32,602 nucleotides of DNA from Janthinobacterium sp. (GTDB lineage Bacteria > Pseudomonadota > Gammaproteobacteria > Burkholderiales > Burkholderiaceae_D): assembly GCA_025356595.1 (NCBI GenBank), contig JANXSQ010000301.1, forward strand, positions 1 through 32,602, written 5' to 3'. Both the position numbers and the translations under genes were made by a program. Shown here one piece after another: positions 1 to 10,030 of the stretch. Numbering within the stretch: the first letter of the stretch is position 1; each line of letters begins with the position of its first letter. Under the pieces are notes generated by a model that was not told where the DNA came from, did no database searches, and saw only the letters and a program-made list of their open reading frames with translations.

Positions 1-1189
1 CGCGGCTGGCGTCGAGCGCGTCGGGGGCGCCGCTGCCGTCCAGGGCGCCCTTGAGCAGGGCCAGTTCGGCCAGTTTTTCCGCCGCGAAGGCCAGCCAGGA
101 CTTGAGGTCCGGGTCGAGCGCCGTTTCCCTCTCCAGGCTGAAGGGCAGGTGCAGCAGCGAGCACGAGGGCGCCAGCCACAGCCGGCCGGCGCGTTTCGCC
201 AGCAGCGGCGCCAGCGTCGCCAACGCCGCGTCGAGGTCGCAGCGCCAGATGTTGCGCCCGTCGACGATGCCGACCGAGAGGGTCTTGTGGCTGGGCAGCC
301 AGTCGCACACGCTGAGCAGTTCATGCGCGGCGCGCACCCCGTCGACGTGCAGGCCGGCCACCGGCAGGCGGCAGGCCAGGCCGAGGTTTTCCTCCAGCGG
401 CGAGAAATAGGTGGCCAGCAGCACTTGCGCGCCGGCCTGGTTCAACTGCCAGTAGGCGCTTTCGAAGGCGTTGCGCCAGGCCGGCGGCAAGTCCAGGCCG
501 AGGATGGGCTCGTCCATCTGCACCCAGGCCACGCCCATTTCCTTCAGGCGCGCCAGCAGGGCGCCGTACACGGGCAGCAATTTCTCCAGCAGGGCCAGGC
601 GCTCGAAGGGGACTTCGCCGCGCTCCTTGCCCAGCCAGAGGAAGGTCAGCGGGCCGAGCAGCACGGCCTTGACGGCGTGGCCCAGGGCCTGCGCCTCGGC
701 CACCTCGGCGCACAGGCGCTCGCCGGCCAGGGCGAATTCCGTTTCCGGGGTGAATTCCGGCACCAGGTAGTGGTAGTTGGTATCGAACCATTTGGTCATC
801 TCGAGCGCGTGGCCGGCCCGGCCGTCCGCGGCGTGCTGGGCGTGGCCGCAGCCCTGCCCGCAGGCGGGTTCGTCGCTGGCGCCGCGCGCCATGGCGAAGT
901 AGCGCGCCAGCGCCGTGTCGGCGGCGCCGAAGCCGAAGCGGGCCGGCTCGCAGCCGAACATCTGTATGTGGTTGGCGACCTGGTCGTAGAAGGCGAAGTC
1001 GCCCACGCTGACCCAGTCCAGGCCGGCGTCCTTTTGCAGCGCCCAGTGGCGTGCGCGCAGAGCGCGGCCGACCTCCTCGAGGCCGGCGGCCGGCAGTTCG
1101 CCGCGCCAGTGGCGTTCCAGCGCGAACTTCAATTCGCGCTCGGCGCCGATGCGGGGAAAGCCCGGGGTATGGGTGTGGATAGTGGTCAT
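1..1189 (-). CDS. metE: Cobalamin-independent methionine synthase MetE, N-terminal part (runs off the window)
   Basis: Transfers a methyl group from 5-methyltetrahydropteroyltri-L-glutamate to homocysteine in the last step of methionine synthesis; cytosolic, zinc enzyme. The minus strand reads from ATG at 1189 to base 1 without a stop, about 396 of the roughly 755 residues usual for the family. The start region (MTTIHTHTPGFPRIGAEREL) and inner blocks such as EMTKWFDTNYHY, VLLGPLTFLWLG, WVQMDEP and LWLAPSCSLLH match MetE well. The catalytic zinc site is in the missing C-terminal half. An odd feature is a Cys/His-rich insertion of about 18 residues (CGQGCGHAQH, then a distal GH) just before the EMTKWF block, absent from E. 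coli MetE as I remember it. The gene diverges from metR across a 106-bp region with a MetR box, the classical arrangement for homocysteine-dependent activation. Confidence 0.95.
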   Translation of the reverse strand, partial: MTTIHTHTPGFPRIGAERELKFALERHWRGELPAAGLEEVGRALRARHWALQKDAGLDWVSVGDFAFYDQVANHIQMFGCEPARFGFGAADTALARYFAMARGASDEPACGQGCGHAQHAADGRAGHALEMTKWFDTNYHYLVPEFTPETEFALAGERLCAEVAEAQALGHAVKAVLLGPLTFLWLGKERGEVPFERLALLEKLLPVYGALLARLKEMGVAWVQMDEPILGLDLPPAWRNAFESAYWQLNQAGAQVLLATYFSPLEENLGLACRLPVAGLHVDGVRAAHELLSVCDWLPSHKTLSVGIVDGRNIWRCDLDAALATLAPLLAKRAGRLWLAPSCSLLHLPFSLERETALDPDLKSWLAFAAEKLAELALLKGALDGSGAPDALDASR

Positions 1190-1273
1190 GGTGTCATCGA
1201 AATGTAATATTGATACGGTAGAGTGTGCGGCAATCCAGGCTATAATCAAAACGAAAGATTTTGCCGTTCCACA

Positions 1274-1286
1274 TGAAAAATATTCA
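1274..1286. promoter_or_regulatory. MetR box in the metE-metR divergent region
   Basis: TGAA-AAATA-TTCA is an exact match to the MetR consensus TGAA-N5-TTCA, with one more symmetric base on each side (ATGAA...TTCAT). It ends 9 bp before the metR start. A TATAAT at 1241-1246 could serve metR, and its complement could serve metE; the box would then be downstream of the metR -10 (repressing) and at about -45 for metE (activating). Promoter assignments are inferred. Confidence 0.7.
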
Positions 1287-1295
1287 TAGACAACC

Positions 1296-2204
1296 ATGCT
1301 AGAACTCCGCCATTTGCGTACCCTGAGCGCGCTGCGCTCCTCCGGCAGTCTGGTGCGCGCCGCGCAACTGCTGAACCTGACCCAGTCGGCCCTGTCGCAC
1401 CAGATCAAATTGCTCGAGGAACGCTACGGCGCCGCCCTGTTCGAGCGCAAGTCGGTGCCGATCGGCTTCACCGCCACCGGTAGCCGCCTGCTGCAACTGG
1501 CCGACCTGCTGCTGCCGGAAATCGAGCAGGCCGAGCGCGACGTGGCCCGCCTGTCGCAGGGCGACAGCGGGCAGTTGCGCGTGGCGCTGGAGTGCCACAC
1601 CTGCTTCGACTGGCTGATGCCGGTCATGGACGCCTTCCGCCAGCGCTGGCCGGACGTCGAGATCGACCTCGTGTCGGGCTTCCACAGCGAACCGGCCGAG
1701 TTGCTGCGCAGCGGCGCCGCCGACCTGGTGATCGGCTCCGACTACGGCCCCGACTTCAGCACCTTCCCCCTGTTCCGCTTCGAGATCCTGGTGGTGATGG
1801 CGCAAAAGCACAGGCTGCAGGCGCAGCGCCGCCTGGCCCCCGCCGATTTCGCCGGCGAAACCCTGATCACCTATCCGGTGCCGGAGCAGCGCATCGACCT
1901 GATCCGCGAGGTGCTGCGCCCGGCCGGCATCGCCTTCGAGCGCCGCACGGCCGAGCTGACGGTGGCCATCCTGCAACTGGTGGCGAGCCGGCGCGGCGTC
2001 GCCGCCCTGCCCAACTGGGCCATCAAGAATTACGTCGACTACGACTATGTGATCGCCAAGCCCATCGGCGAGCACGGCCTGTGGAGCGACCTGTTCGTCT
2101 CGGTGCCGCAGGCGCTGCGCGAGAAGGCCTATGTGCGCGATTTCGTCGGCGTGATCCGGGAACAGTGCGGCAGCACCCTGGACGGCATTAAGTTATTGCA
2201 ATGA
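1296..2204 (+). CDS. metR: LysR-family regulator MetR
   Basis: Transcription factor of 302 residues that responds to homocysteine and activates metE and related genes. Residues 1-60 are a typical LysR winged helix-turn-helix (LRTLSALRSSGSLVRAAQLL followed by TQSALSHQIKLLEE); the rest is the two-lobed periplasmic-binding-like effector domain with CHTCFDWLMPVMDAFR and the RRGVAALPNWA block typical of MetR. Identification as MetR rests on this similarity and on divergent placement beside metE with a MetR box between them. The start at 1296 gives the standard LysR N-terminus; I see no strong Shine-Dalgarno sequence, which fits a weakly expressed, autorepressed regulator. Confidence 0.93.
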   Translation: MLELRHLRTLSALRSSGSLVRAAQLLNLTQSALSHQIKLLEERYGAALFERKSVPIGFTATGSRLLQLADLLLPEIEQAERDVARLSQGDSGQLRVALECHTCFDWLMPVMDAFRQRWPDVEIDLVSGFHSEPAELLRSGAADLVIGSDYGPDFSTFPLFRFEILVVMAQKHRLQAQRRLAPADFAGETLITYPVPEQRIDLIREVLRPAGIAFERRTAELTVAILQLVASRRGVAALPNWAIKNYVDYDYVIAKPIGEHGLWSDLFVSVPQALREKAYVRDFVGVIREQCGSTLDGIKLLQ

Positions 2205-2212
2205 CAATGCAA
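2196..2212. promoter_or_regulatory. TTGCA-N7-TGCAA dyad between metR and the phasin gene
   Basis: A perfect 5-bp inverted repeat overlaps the metR stop codon. TGC-type dyads are known operators of the PHA regulator PhaR in some bacteria, so this could be a PhaR site for the phasin gene; the assignment is a guess from context. Confidence 0.3.
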
Positions 2213-2240
2213 GGCGGTTTAGAATGGACCGCAGATAAGC

Positions 2241-2254
2241 TTGATTAAAATCAA
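2241..2254. promoter_or_regulatory. FNR/Anr-type box upstream of the phasin gene
   Basis: TTGAT-TAAA-ATCAA matches the FNR/Anr/Dnr consensus TTGAT-N4-ATCAA at every conserved position. Its centre (2247.5) is 41.5 bp upstream of a start point near 2289 implied by a -10-like TACAGT at 2277-2282, which is the class II activator position. The box is enclosed by a second inverted repeat, GGACCGC (2226-2232) and GCGGTCC (2264-2270). Confidence 0.55.
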
Positions 2255-2339
2255 AGGTTAGTCGCGGTCCGCCGCTTACAGTGGAATACTGTGCGGCGCA
2301 TCAGGGCGCGGCATCGCAACTTCTTGATGAGGAATGCCG

Positions 2340-2864
2340 ATGTTTTCATTTTCCCAGCAACTGAGTCATGCCGGCAAAGCCGCCCTCGAGGCGCAACTGG
2401 CCAGCGCCGAAGCCTTCGCCGGCGCCGCCTTCGACAGCGGCGTCACCGTGATCGAGCTGAACGTCGATGCCGTCAAGACCGCGCTGGCCGCCGCCACCGT
2501 GGCGACGCGCCAATTGATGGACGTGAAAACCCCCCAGGAATGGTTCAGCGCCGCCGCCAAGCAGTCGCAGCTGGCGCTGGAGCGCGCCGCTTCATATGGC
2601 CGCCAAGCAAGTGAACTTGCCAAGGGGGCACAAGCCACCTTCTCCGGCGTGGCGCGCACGGAAATGGCCAGCGCCAAGGAGAGCGTCGGCGCCCTCGTCG
2701 ATGTGGTGAAAAACACAGCAAGCGTTGTTGCAACACCCATCAATAGTTTCGTAAAAACGGCTTTCGACGGCGCCCATGCGGGGTATGATAAAAACGCGCG
2801 GCCCGGGCAAGCCGTGGCGGCGGAGCCGTTCGCGCTCGACGCCGCCGGCGCGCCCGCCCAGTAA
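2340..2864 (+). CDS. phaP: Phasin family protein (PHA granule-associated)
   Basis: Small amphipathic protein of 174 residues that coats polyhydroxyalkanoate granules. The start MFSFSQQLSHAGKAALEAQL, the alanine-rich helical body, and the pattern TRQLMDVKTPQEWF and ERAASYGRQASELA are typical of betaproteobacterial phasins (TIGR01841 type). I chose ATG 2340 because GAGG at 2329-2332 is 7 nt from it but only 1 nt from the in-frame ATG at 2334, which would add two residues. Directly upstream of phaA and phaB, consistent with PHB storage. A perfect FNR-type box lies about 90 bp upstream, so induction at low oxygen is possible. The alanine-rich C-terminus is typical. Confidence 0.9.
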   Translation: MFSFSQQLSHAGKAALEAQLASAEAFAGAAFDSGVTVIELNVDAVKTALAAATVATRQLMDVKTPQEWFSAAAKQSQLALERAASYGRQASELAKGAQATFSGVARTEMASAKESVGALVDVVKNTASVVATPINSFVKTAFDGAHAGYDKNARPGQAVAAEPFALDAAGAPAQ

Positions 2865-2928
2865 GCTCCGCGCCGCGCCGGAGCGGCATGACTTTGTAGC
2901 AAGTAGTAGCGGTGCGTGTTAACTTAAC

Positions 2929-2943
2929 CTGACCATCGGTCAG
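2929..2943. promoter_or_regulatory. 15-bp dyad CTGACC-ATC-GGTCAG before phaA
   Basis: A perfect 6-bp inverted repeat with a 3-bp centre, 16 bp before the phaA start. Size and symmetry resemble TetR-family operators. It would cover the promoter-proximal leader of phaA. The cognate regulator is not visible in the window. Confidence 0.4.
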
Positions 2944-2959
2944 TAAATCGGAGAAACAA

Positions 2960-4138
2960 ATGGATGATGTCGTTATCGTGGCCGCAGGCCGTACCGCAGT
3001 GGGCAAATTCGGTGGCAGTCTGGCCAAAATCCCCGCGTCCGAGCTGGGCGCCCACGTGATCAAGGGCCTGATGGCCCAAACCGGCATCGACGCCAACCTG
3101 ATCAGCGAAGCCATCCTGGGCCAGGTGCTGACCGCCGGCGTCGGCCAGAACCCGGCCCGCCAGGCCGTCATCAAGGCGGGCTTGCCGTCCGGCATCCCCG
3201 CCTTCACCATCAACAAGGTCTGCGGCAGCGGCCTGAAGGCCACCCACCTGGCGGCCCAGGCCATCAAGTGCGGCGACGCCAACATCATCATCGCCGGCGG
3301 CCAGGAAAACATGAGCGCCTCGCCGCACGTGATGAACGGTTCGCGCGACGGTTTCCGCATGGGCGACTTCAAGATGGTCGACACCATGATCGTCGACGGC
3401 CTGTGGGACGTCTACAACCAGTACCACATGGGCATCACGGCCGAGAACGTCGCGAAGAAGTACGACATCTCGCGCGCCGCCCAGGACGAGTTCGCGCTGC
3501 AATCGCAGCTGAAGGCGGAAGCGGCGCAAAAGGCCGGCAAGTTCAAGGACGAGATCCTGGCGCTGGACATCGTCGGCAAGAAGGGCACCGTGGTCTTCGA
3601 CAACGATGAATACGTTAAGCCGGGCTCGACCCTGGAATCGCTGTCCAGCCTGCGTCCCGCCTTCGCCAAGGACGGCACCGTCACGGCCGGCAACGCCTCG
3701 GGCCTGAACGACGGCGCCGCCGCCGTCGTCATGATGTCGGCCTCGGAAGCGAAGAAGCTGGGCCTGAAGCCGCTGGCGCGCATCAAGGCCTACGCCTCGT
3801 CCGGCCTGGATCCGGCGCTGATGGGCATGGGTCCCGTCTCGGCCAGCCGCCTGTGCCTGAAGAAGGCCGGCTGGACCCCGCAAGACCTGGACCTGATGGA
3901 GATCAATGAAGCGTTCGCGGCGCAGGCGCTGGCCGTGAACAAGGAAATGGAGTGGGACACCAGCAAGATCAACGTGAACGGCGGCGCCATCGCCATCGGT
4001 CATCCGATCGGCGCCTCCGGCGCGCGCATCCTGGTCACCCTGATCCACGAAATGATACGGCGCGATGCCAAGAAGGGCCTGGCGGCCCTGTGCATCGGCG
4101 GCGGTATGGGTGTGGCACTGGCAATCGAACGTGATTAA
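2960..4138 (+). CDS. phaA: Acetyl-CoA acetyltransferase (beta-ketothiolase)
   Basis: Condenses two acetyl-CoA to acetoacetyl-CoA, first step of polyhydroxybutyrate synthesis; reversible, cytosolic tetramer. The 392-residue length is standard. Catalytic residues are all visible: nucleophile Cys88 in [10 protein letters not shown], His348 in [15 protein letters not shown], and Cys378 in LCIGGGMG, with INEAFAAQ before them. GGAGA at 2950-2954 is 5 nt from the ATG. Followed after 61 bp by phaB, so phaA-phaB are probably one operon under the phasin or their own promoter. No phaC synthase gene is in the window. The related name atoB cannot be excluded on sequence alone, but the phaB partner favours phaA. 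Confidence 0.95.
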   Translation: MDDVVIVAAGRTAVGKFGGSLAKIPASELGAHVIKGLMAQTGIDANLISEAILGQVLTAGVGQNPARQAVIKAGLPSGIPAFTINKVCGSGLKATHLAAQAIKCGDANIIIAGGQENMSASPHVMNGSRDGFRMGDFKMVDTMIVDGLWDVYNQYHMGITAENVAKKYDISRAAQDEFALQSQLKAEAAQKAGKFKDEILALDIVGKKGTVVFDNDEYVKPGSTLESLSSLRPAFAKDGTVTAGNASGLNDGAAAVVMMSASEAKKLGLKPLARIKAYASSGLDPALMGMGPVSASRLCLKKAGWTPQDLDLMEINEAFAAQALAVNKEMEWDTSKINVNGGAIAIGHPIGASGARILVTLIHEMIRRDAKKGLAALCIGGGMGVALAIERD

Positions 4139-4161
4139 TTAAGTCTTGGATTAAGTCTTAG
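4138..4161. repeat. 12-bp tandem repeat in the phaA-phaB gap
   Basis: Two adjacent copies of ATTAAGTCTTRG (one mismatch) begin in the phaA stop codon and are followed by a run of eight T at 4163-4170. No stem accompanies the T run, so it is not a normal terminator. Function unknown; it could modulate the phaA to phaB ratio. Confidence 0.5.
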
Positions 4162-4199
4162 ATTTTTTTTGGGCAGGACGAAAACTTAGGGGACGAAAA

Positions 4200-4940
4200 A
4201 TGGCAAGAGTTGCATTAGTAACCGGCGGTATGGGTGGTCTGGGCGAAGCGGTCTGCTTCAAATTGGCGGCGCTCGGCTACCGTGTGGTCACCACGTATTC
4301 ACCGGGCAATCCGAAGGTGAACGAATGGCTGGCCACGACCCGCGACATGGGTTATGACTTCAAGGCTTACCCTTGCGACGTGGCGGACTACGATTCGGCC
4401 CAGGCTTGCGTGGCGGCGGTGGAAAAGGATATCGGTCCCGTCGATGTGCTGGTGAACAACGCCGGCATCACCCGCGACATGACGTTCAAGAAGATGGACA
4501 AGCCGAACTGGGACGCCGTCATGGCCACCAATCTCGATTCCGTCTTCAATATGACCAAACCGGTCTGCGACGGCATGGTTGAGCGCGGCTGGGGACGCAT
4601 CATCAATATTTCCTCCGTCAACGGTCAGAAAGGCGCCTTCGGCCAGACCAACTATTCGGCCGCCAAGGCCGGCATGCACGGTTTCACGAAGTCGCTGGCG
4701 CTGGAAGTGGCGCGCAAAAACGTCACCGTCAACACCATCTCGCCGGGCTACATCGGCACCAAGATGGTGATGGCGATCCCGCAGGAGGTGCTCGACACCA
4801 AGATCATTCCGCAAATCCCGATGGCGCGCCTGGGCAAGCCCGAGGAAGTGGCGGGCCTGGTCGCCTACCTGGCCTCCGACGAAGCCGCCTTCGTCACCGG
4901 CGCCAACATCTCGATCAACGGCGGCCAGCACATGTCGTAA
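4200..4940 (+). CDS. phaB: Acetoacetyl-CoA reductase
   Basis: NADPH-dependent reduction of acetoacetyl-CoA to (R)-3-hydroxybutyryl-CoA, the monomer for PHB. A 246-residue short-chain dehydrogenase: Rossmann motif TGGMGGLG near residue 8, NNAG, catalytic Ser139 in NISSVNG, Tyr152 and Lys156 in NYSAAKAGMHGF, and the PhaB-typical block around KKMDKPNWDAVMATNLDSVF. A GGGGAC Shine-Dalgarno-like sequence sits about 6 nt before the ATG. It follows phaA and is closed by a strong intrinsic terminator, marking the operon end. Confidence 0.96.
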   Translation: MARVALVTGGMGGLGEAVCFKLAALGYRVVTTYSPGNPKVNEWLATTRDMGYDFKAYPCDVADYDSAQACVAAVEKDIGPVDVLVNNAGITRDMTFKKMDKPNWDAVMATNLDSVFNMTKPVCDGMVERGWGRIINISSVNGQKGAFGQTNYSAAKAGMHGFTKSLALEVARKNVTVNTISPGYIGTKMVMAIPQEVLDTKIIPQIPMARLGKPEEVAGLVAYLASDEAAFVTGANISINGGQHMS

Positions 4941-4966
4941 GACGCTGCCCCCGCCTTGAACGCAAG

Positions 4967-4992
4967 CGCCGCCCTCGGGCGGCGTTTTTTTT
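4967..4992 (+). terminator. Intrinsic terminator after phaB
   Basis: CGCCGCCC and GGGCGGCG form an 8-bp GC-only stem (the outer six pairs closing a CCTCGG loop are most realistic), followed directly by eight T. It lies 26 bp after the phaB stop. Confidence 0.9.
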
Positions 4993-5065
4993 AGCGGCCA
5001 CAGGTTTGCGCACCGGCGCCGGCCAATCTCGCTACAATCGACCTTCACCCACACCAAGGAATGCC

Positions 5066-6022
5066 ATGACCGAGCCGTTCTCGCCCCTGTTTCCCCCCGT
5101 GTCGCCGAACCGGCAGGGCATGCTGGCGGTCGACGCGCTGCATACCCTGTATTGGGAAGAGTGCGGCAACCCGGACGGCGTGCCCGTGCTGTTCCTGCAC
5201 GGCGGCCCCGGCGCCGGCGTGTCGCCGCAGCACCGGCGCTTCTTCGACCCGCAACATTACCGCGTGATCCTGTTCGACCAGCGCGGCGCCGGCCGCTCGA
5301 CCCCGCTGGGCGAGTGCCGCGCCAACACGACGCCCCTGCTGGTCGAGGACATCGAACGCCTGCGCGCCCTGTTCGGCGTGCAAAAATGGCTGGTCTTCGG
5401 CGGTTCCTGGGGCTCGACGTTGGCGCTGGCCTACGGCCAGGCCCATCCCGAGGCTTGCCTCGGCTTCATCCTGCGCGGCATCTTCCTGTGCACCGGCGCC
5501 GAGATCGAGTGGTTCATCAAGGGCATGCGCTGGTTCCATCCCGAGCAGTACGCGGAATTCGCCGCGCCCATCCCGCCGGAGGAGCGCGGCGATCTGCTGG
5601 CCGCCTACACGCGGCGCTGCCTGGACCCCGACCCGGCCGTGCATTTGCCGGCCGTGCGCGCCTGGAGCCGCTTCGAGGGGCGCCGCGTGTTCCTGCTGCC
5701 GCAGCCGGAGGAGGCCGCCAACGACGCGCTCGACTTCAGCCTGAGCCGGCTCGAGGCGCACTATATGAGCCACCTGGGCTTCTTCGCCGAGGACCAGTTG
5801 ATCGACGGCATGGCGCGCATCGCCCACCTGCCGGCCATGCTCGTGCAGGGGCGCTACGACGTCATCTGTCCGCCGCTGTCGGCCTACCGCCTGCACCAGG
5901 CCTGGCCGGGCGCGCTGCTGAGGATGATCCCGGACGCCGGCCACGGCGCGCTGGAGACGGGCATCGCGGCGGCGCTGGTGGCGGCCACCGAACAGTTCAA
6001 GCGCAACGGCCGTTTTCAATGA
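5066..6022 (+). CDS. pip: Proline iminopeptidase
   Basis: Removes N-terminal proline from peptides; cytosolic alpha/beta-hydrolase of the S33 family, 318 residues. Visible features: oxyanion-hole HGGPGAG near residue 45, DQRGAGRS, the nucleophile elbow GGSWGSTLALAYG with Ser114, the aspartate in GRYDVICPP, and the histidine in DAGHGA near the C-terminus (usually SGHS in the family). ATG 5066 was chosen because AAGGA at 5056-5060 is 5 nt away and the protein starts at the family's usual point; an upstream extension has no ribosome binding site. It stands alone after the phaB terminator. Confidence 0.93.
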   Translation: MTEPFSPLFPPVSPNRQGMLAVDALHTLYWEECGNPDGVPVLFLHGGPGAGVSPQHRRFFDPQHYRVILFDQRGAGRSTPLGECRANTTPLLVEDIERLRALFGVQKWLVFGGSWGSTLALAYGQAHPEACLGFILRGIFLCTGAEIEWFIKGMRWFHPEQYAEFAAPIPPEERGDLLAAYTRRCLDPDPAVHLPAVRAWSRFEGRRVFLLPQPEEAANDALDFSLSRLEAHYMSHLGFFAEDQLIDGMARIAHLPAMLVQGRYDVICPPLSAYRLHQAWPGALLRMIPDAGHGALETGIAAALVAATEQFKRNGRFQ

Positions 6023-6092
6023 GTGGGCCGGCCGCGCCCGCGTGCTGCTACACTAGCGGCTACGCAGTAGGGCGTTCACGATAGAGTTTTTT

Positions 6093-6533
6093 ATGAATAT
6101 TCAGGTTGGCGACATCGGCCACATCATCCAGCTGGCCATCGCGCCGGTGTTTCTGCTGACCGGGGTCTGCACCAACTTGATGGTGCTGACGAACCGGCTG
6201 GCGCGCATCATCGACCGTTCGCGCGTGCTCGAGGACCGCCTCGACATCGGCTACAACGACACTTATATGGGCGAGCTCGACACCCTGTACCTGCGCAGCC
6301 ACCTGATCAACTATTCGATCACCCTGAGCACGGCCTGCGGCCTGCTCATCTGCCTGGTGATCGCCATGCTGTTCCTGGGCGACACGCTGAACCTGACGCT
6401 GGACAAATACATCGCCGCCTTCTTCGTGGTCGCGATGCTGAGCCTGATCGGCAGCTTCGGCTACCTGCTGCGCGAGATTTTCATCGCCTCGAAAGCCATG
6501 CGCACCCGGCGCCACGTCCGCATCGAGAGCTAA
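6093..6533 (+). CDS. DUF2721 family membrane protein
   Basis: Protein of 146 residues with three predicted membrane helices (about 9-32, 71-96 and 105-128) and a charged cytosolic loop between the first two containing TNRLARIIDRSRVLEDRL, the hallmark of DUF2721. A basic tail (MRTRRHVRIES) follows the last helix. The function of the family is not known to me. It follows pip by 70 bp without an evident terminator, so co-transcription is possible but not needed. Confidence 0.85.
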   Translation: MNIQVGDIGHIIQLAIAPVFLLTGVCTNLMVLTNRLARIIDRSRVLEDRLDIGYNDTYMGELDTLYLRSHLINYSITLSTACGLLICLVIAMLFLGDTLNLTLDKYIAAFFVVAMLSLIGSFGYLLREIFIASKAMRTRRHVRIES

Positions 6534-6588
6534 GACCGCCAAGACCGGACGTCTTTCGCCCCCATTTTTTGATTATATTGAGTTAAGC

Positions 6589-7044
6589 ATGCACGATTAC
6601 AAACGCCCACCGACGCTGCACCGCTATGGCCAGCGCAGCGAGCTCGAACTGGCGTTGACGCTGGGCCAGTTCCGCCTGATGCCGTCGGCGAATTGCCTGA
6701 CGCTGAGTTTTTCCCAGGCCTGGGACAAGAAACTGTTCGATCTGTTCGCGCCGGCCGACTGCTGCCTGATCATCCACAACACCGAGGAATTCGGCGAACG
6801 CCTGCACCGCGCCGTGCAGCGCGCCCTGCCCAGCTGGGCCGGCATCGACGGCGTCGTCGAATACGGCGCGCGCGCCGCGCTCGGCACGGCCTTCACCAAG
6901 AGCCGCCAGGAAGCGGCCGAGCGGGAATGGCTGTTCGCCTGGCGCTCGATGCAGAGCCAGGCCAGCCTGAACCCGGTCGTCGTCAACATCGGCAGCCTGG
7001 AAACCTTCGCCGAACTGCGCGACCGCGACACCTACCCCGCGTAG
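6589..7044 (+). CDS. Conserved hypothetical protein, 151 residues
   Basis: Not recognised. Soluble, mixed alpha/beta by appearance, with no signal peptide or membrane helix. Tryptophans at QAWDKK, PSWAGI and REWLFAWRSMQSQ suggest a folded single domain. Codon use is like that of the neighbouring core genes, which supports a real gene. It starts 55 bp after the DUF2721 gene and ends just before a 155-bp palindromic repeat that separates it from a convergent gene. Confidence 0.75.
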   Translation: MHDYKRPPTLHRYGQRSELELALTLGQFRLMPSANCLTLSFSQAWDKKLFDLFAPADCCLIIHNTEEFGERLHRAVQRALPSWAGIDGVVEYGARAALGTAFTKSRQEAAEREWLFAWRSMQSQASLNPVVVNIGSLETFAELRDRDTYPA

Positions 7045-7046
7045 TG

Positions 7047-7201
7047 GCCTGTCGGACTTAGGGAGTCGAAGCGAAAAATAGCTGGGCGAGGCCAGATTTT
7101 GACGATTTCGCAGTGCCAATAGCGAGCTATTGGCCGAGAAAGCGGCGAAATCTGAACCGGCCACGATATTTTTGCAGCCGGCGAGCCTAAGTCCGACAGG
7201 C
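7047..7201. repeat. 155-bp nested palindromic repeat element (MITE/BIME-like)
   Basis: Ends are 16-bp perfect inverted repeats, GCCTGTCGGACTTAGG (7047-7062) and its complement (7186-7201). Inside are further complementary blocks: GCGAAAAAT against ATATTTTTGC, GGCCAGATTT against AAATCTGAACCGGCC with mismatches, and a central hairpin CCAATAGC-GA-GCTATTGG. The whole element could fold as one long imperfect cruciform or RNA hairpin. It fills the gap between convergent genes (stops at 7044 and 7211), so it can act as a two-way terminator. I infer a dispersed genomic repeat from its form; copy number cannot be seen here. Confidence 0.8.
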
Positions 7202-7210
7202 TACCAACAC

Positions 7211-7783
7211 CTACTGCTCGCGGCGGTTCTCCAGGCGCGTCAGCAGGGCGGCCATCATGCGTTCGACGTCGCCGCGTATCATCTGCGCGCCGAACAGGCC
7301 GGGCACGTAGAAATTCGGGCTCAGCTTGCCGCTGTAGAACACCCGCGTGCCGCCCGTTTCCGCCACCGGCTGCAGTTCCCAGTGCGACTCGTAGTGCTTC
7401 ATATCGCCGGAAACGAGGCTGATGTCGATCGAGCTCATGGGTGTTTCCGTGGCGCGCACGATCAGGTGGATTGATTTCGCCATGAACAGGAAGCGCGCCG
7501 TGCCGAACTGCTCGACGATGACCTCGTTGCCGTTGCGCGAGAGCACCCGGCAGGAGGCCAGGTCGGGCACGAACTCGTTCATGCGGTCGTAGCCGGTGAG
7601 CACCTTCCAGACCGTCGCCGGCGGCGCCTGCACGACGCCGCTGGCCGTCACCTCGTACATATGCTGCACATCCTGATCCACGCGCCTGACCACGACATCC
7701 AATTTGGGTATCTCCAGTTTGGGCGCCTGCGCCTGCGCCGTGGCGGCGCCGGCGAGCAGCAGGCAAAGGATTAATCGCTTCAT
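7211..7783 (-). CDS. Secreted SRPBCC-fold (START/polyketide cyclase-like) protein
   Basis: Protein of 190 residues with a clear signal peptide (MKRLILCLLLAGAATAQAQA, cleavage near residue 19). The rest fits the SRPBCC helix-grip fold: ASGVVQAPPATVWKVLTGYDRMNEFVPDLASC is the usual first strand and helix of coenzyme Q-binding/cyclase-like proteins, and the pattern of strands ends in a C-terminal helix (MIRGDVERMMAALLTRLENR). Probably a periplasmic lipid or hydrophobic ligand-binding protein; the ligand is unknown. Convergent to the upstream hypothetical gene across the palindromic repeat. Confidence 0.85.
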   Translation of the reverse strand: MKRLILCLLLAGAATAQAQAPKLEIPKLDVVVRRVDQDVQHMYEVTASGVVQAPPATVWKVLTGYDRMNEFVPDLASCRVLSRNGNEVIVEQFGTARFLFMAKSIHLIVRATETPMSSIDISLVSGDMKHYESHWELQPVAETGGTRVFYSGKLSPNFYVPGLFGAQMIRGDVERMMAALLTRLENRREQ

Positions 7784-7845
7784 CCGCCCAGCGTAAGGGA
7801 AAGGATGGCAGAATACAAGAGTTGTGCCAACTGCTTACAAAATAG

Positions 7846-9966
<2,121 letters not shown>

Positions 9967-9970
9967 GCAG

Positions 9971-10030
9971 GCGCGTCGCCTAGCGCGTCGCCTGGCGCGT
10001 CGCTTAGCGCGTCGCCTGGCGCGGCGCCAG
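9971..10030. repeat. 12-bp tandem repeat between fadH and the antiporter gene
   Basis: Four near-identical copies of GCGCGTCGCCTR (9971-10018) are followed by a diverged fifth (10019-10030) whose change creates the stem of the terminator next to it. All copies are non-coding. Confidence 0.75.

Noticed and set aside
4163-4170. T8 run between phaA and phaB as a terminator
   Set aside because: No stem precedes it, and the genes are expected to be co-transcribed.
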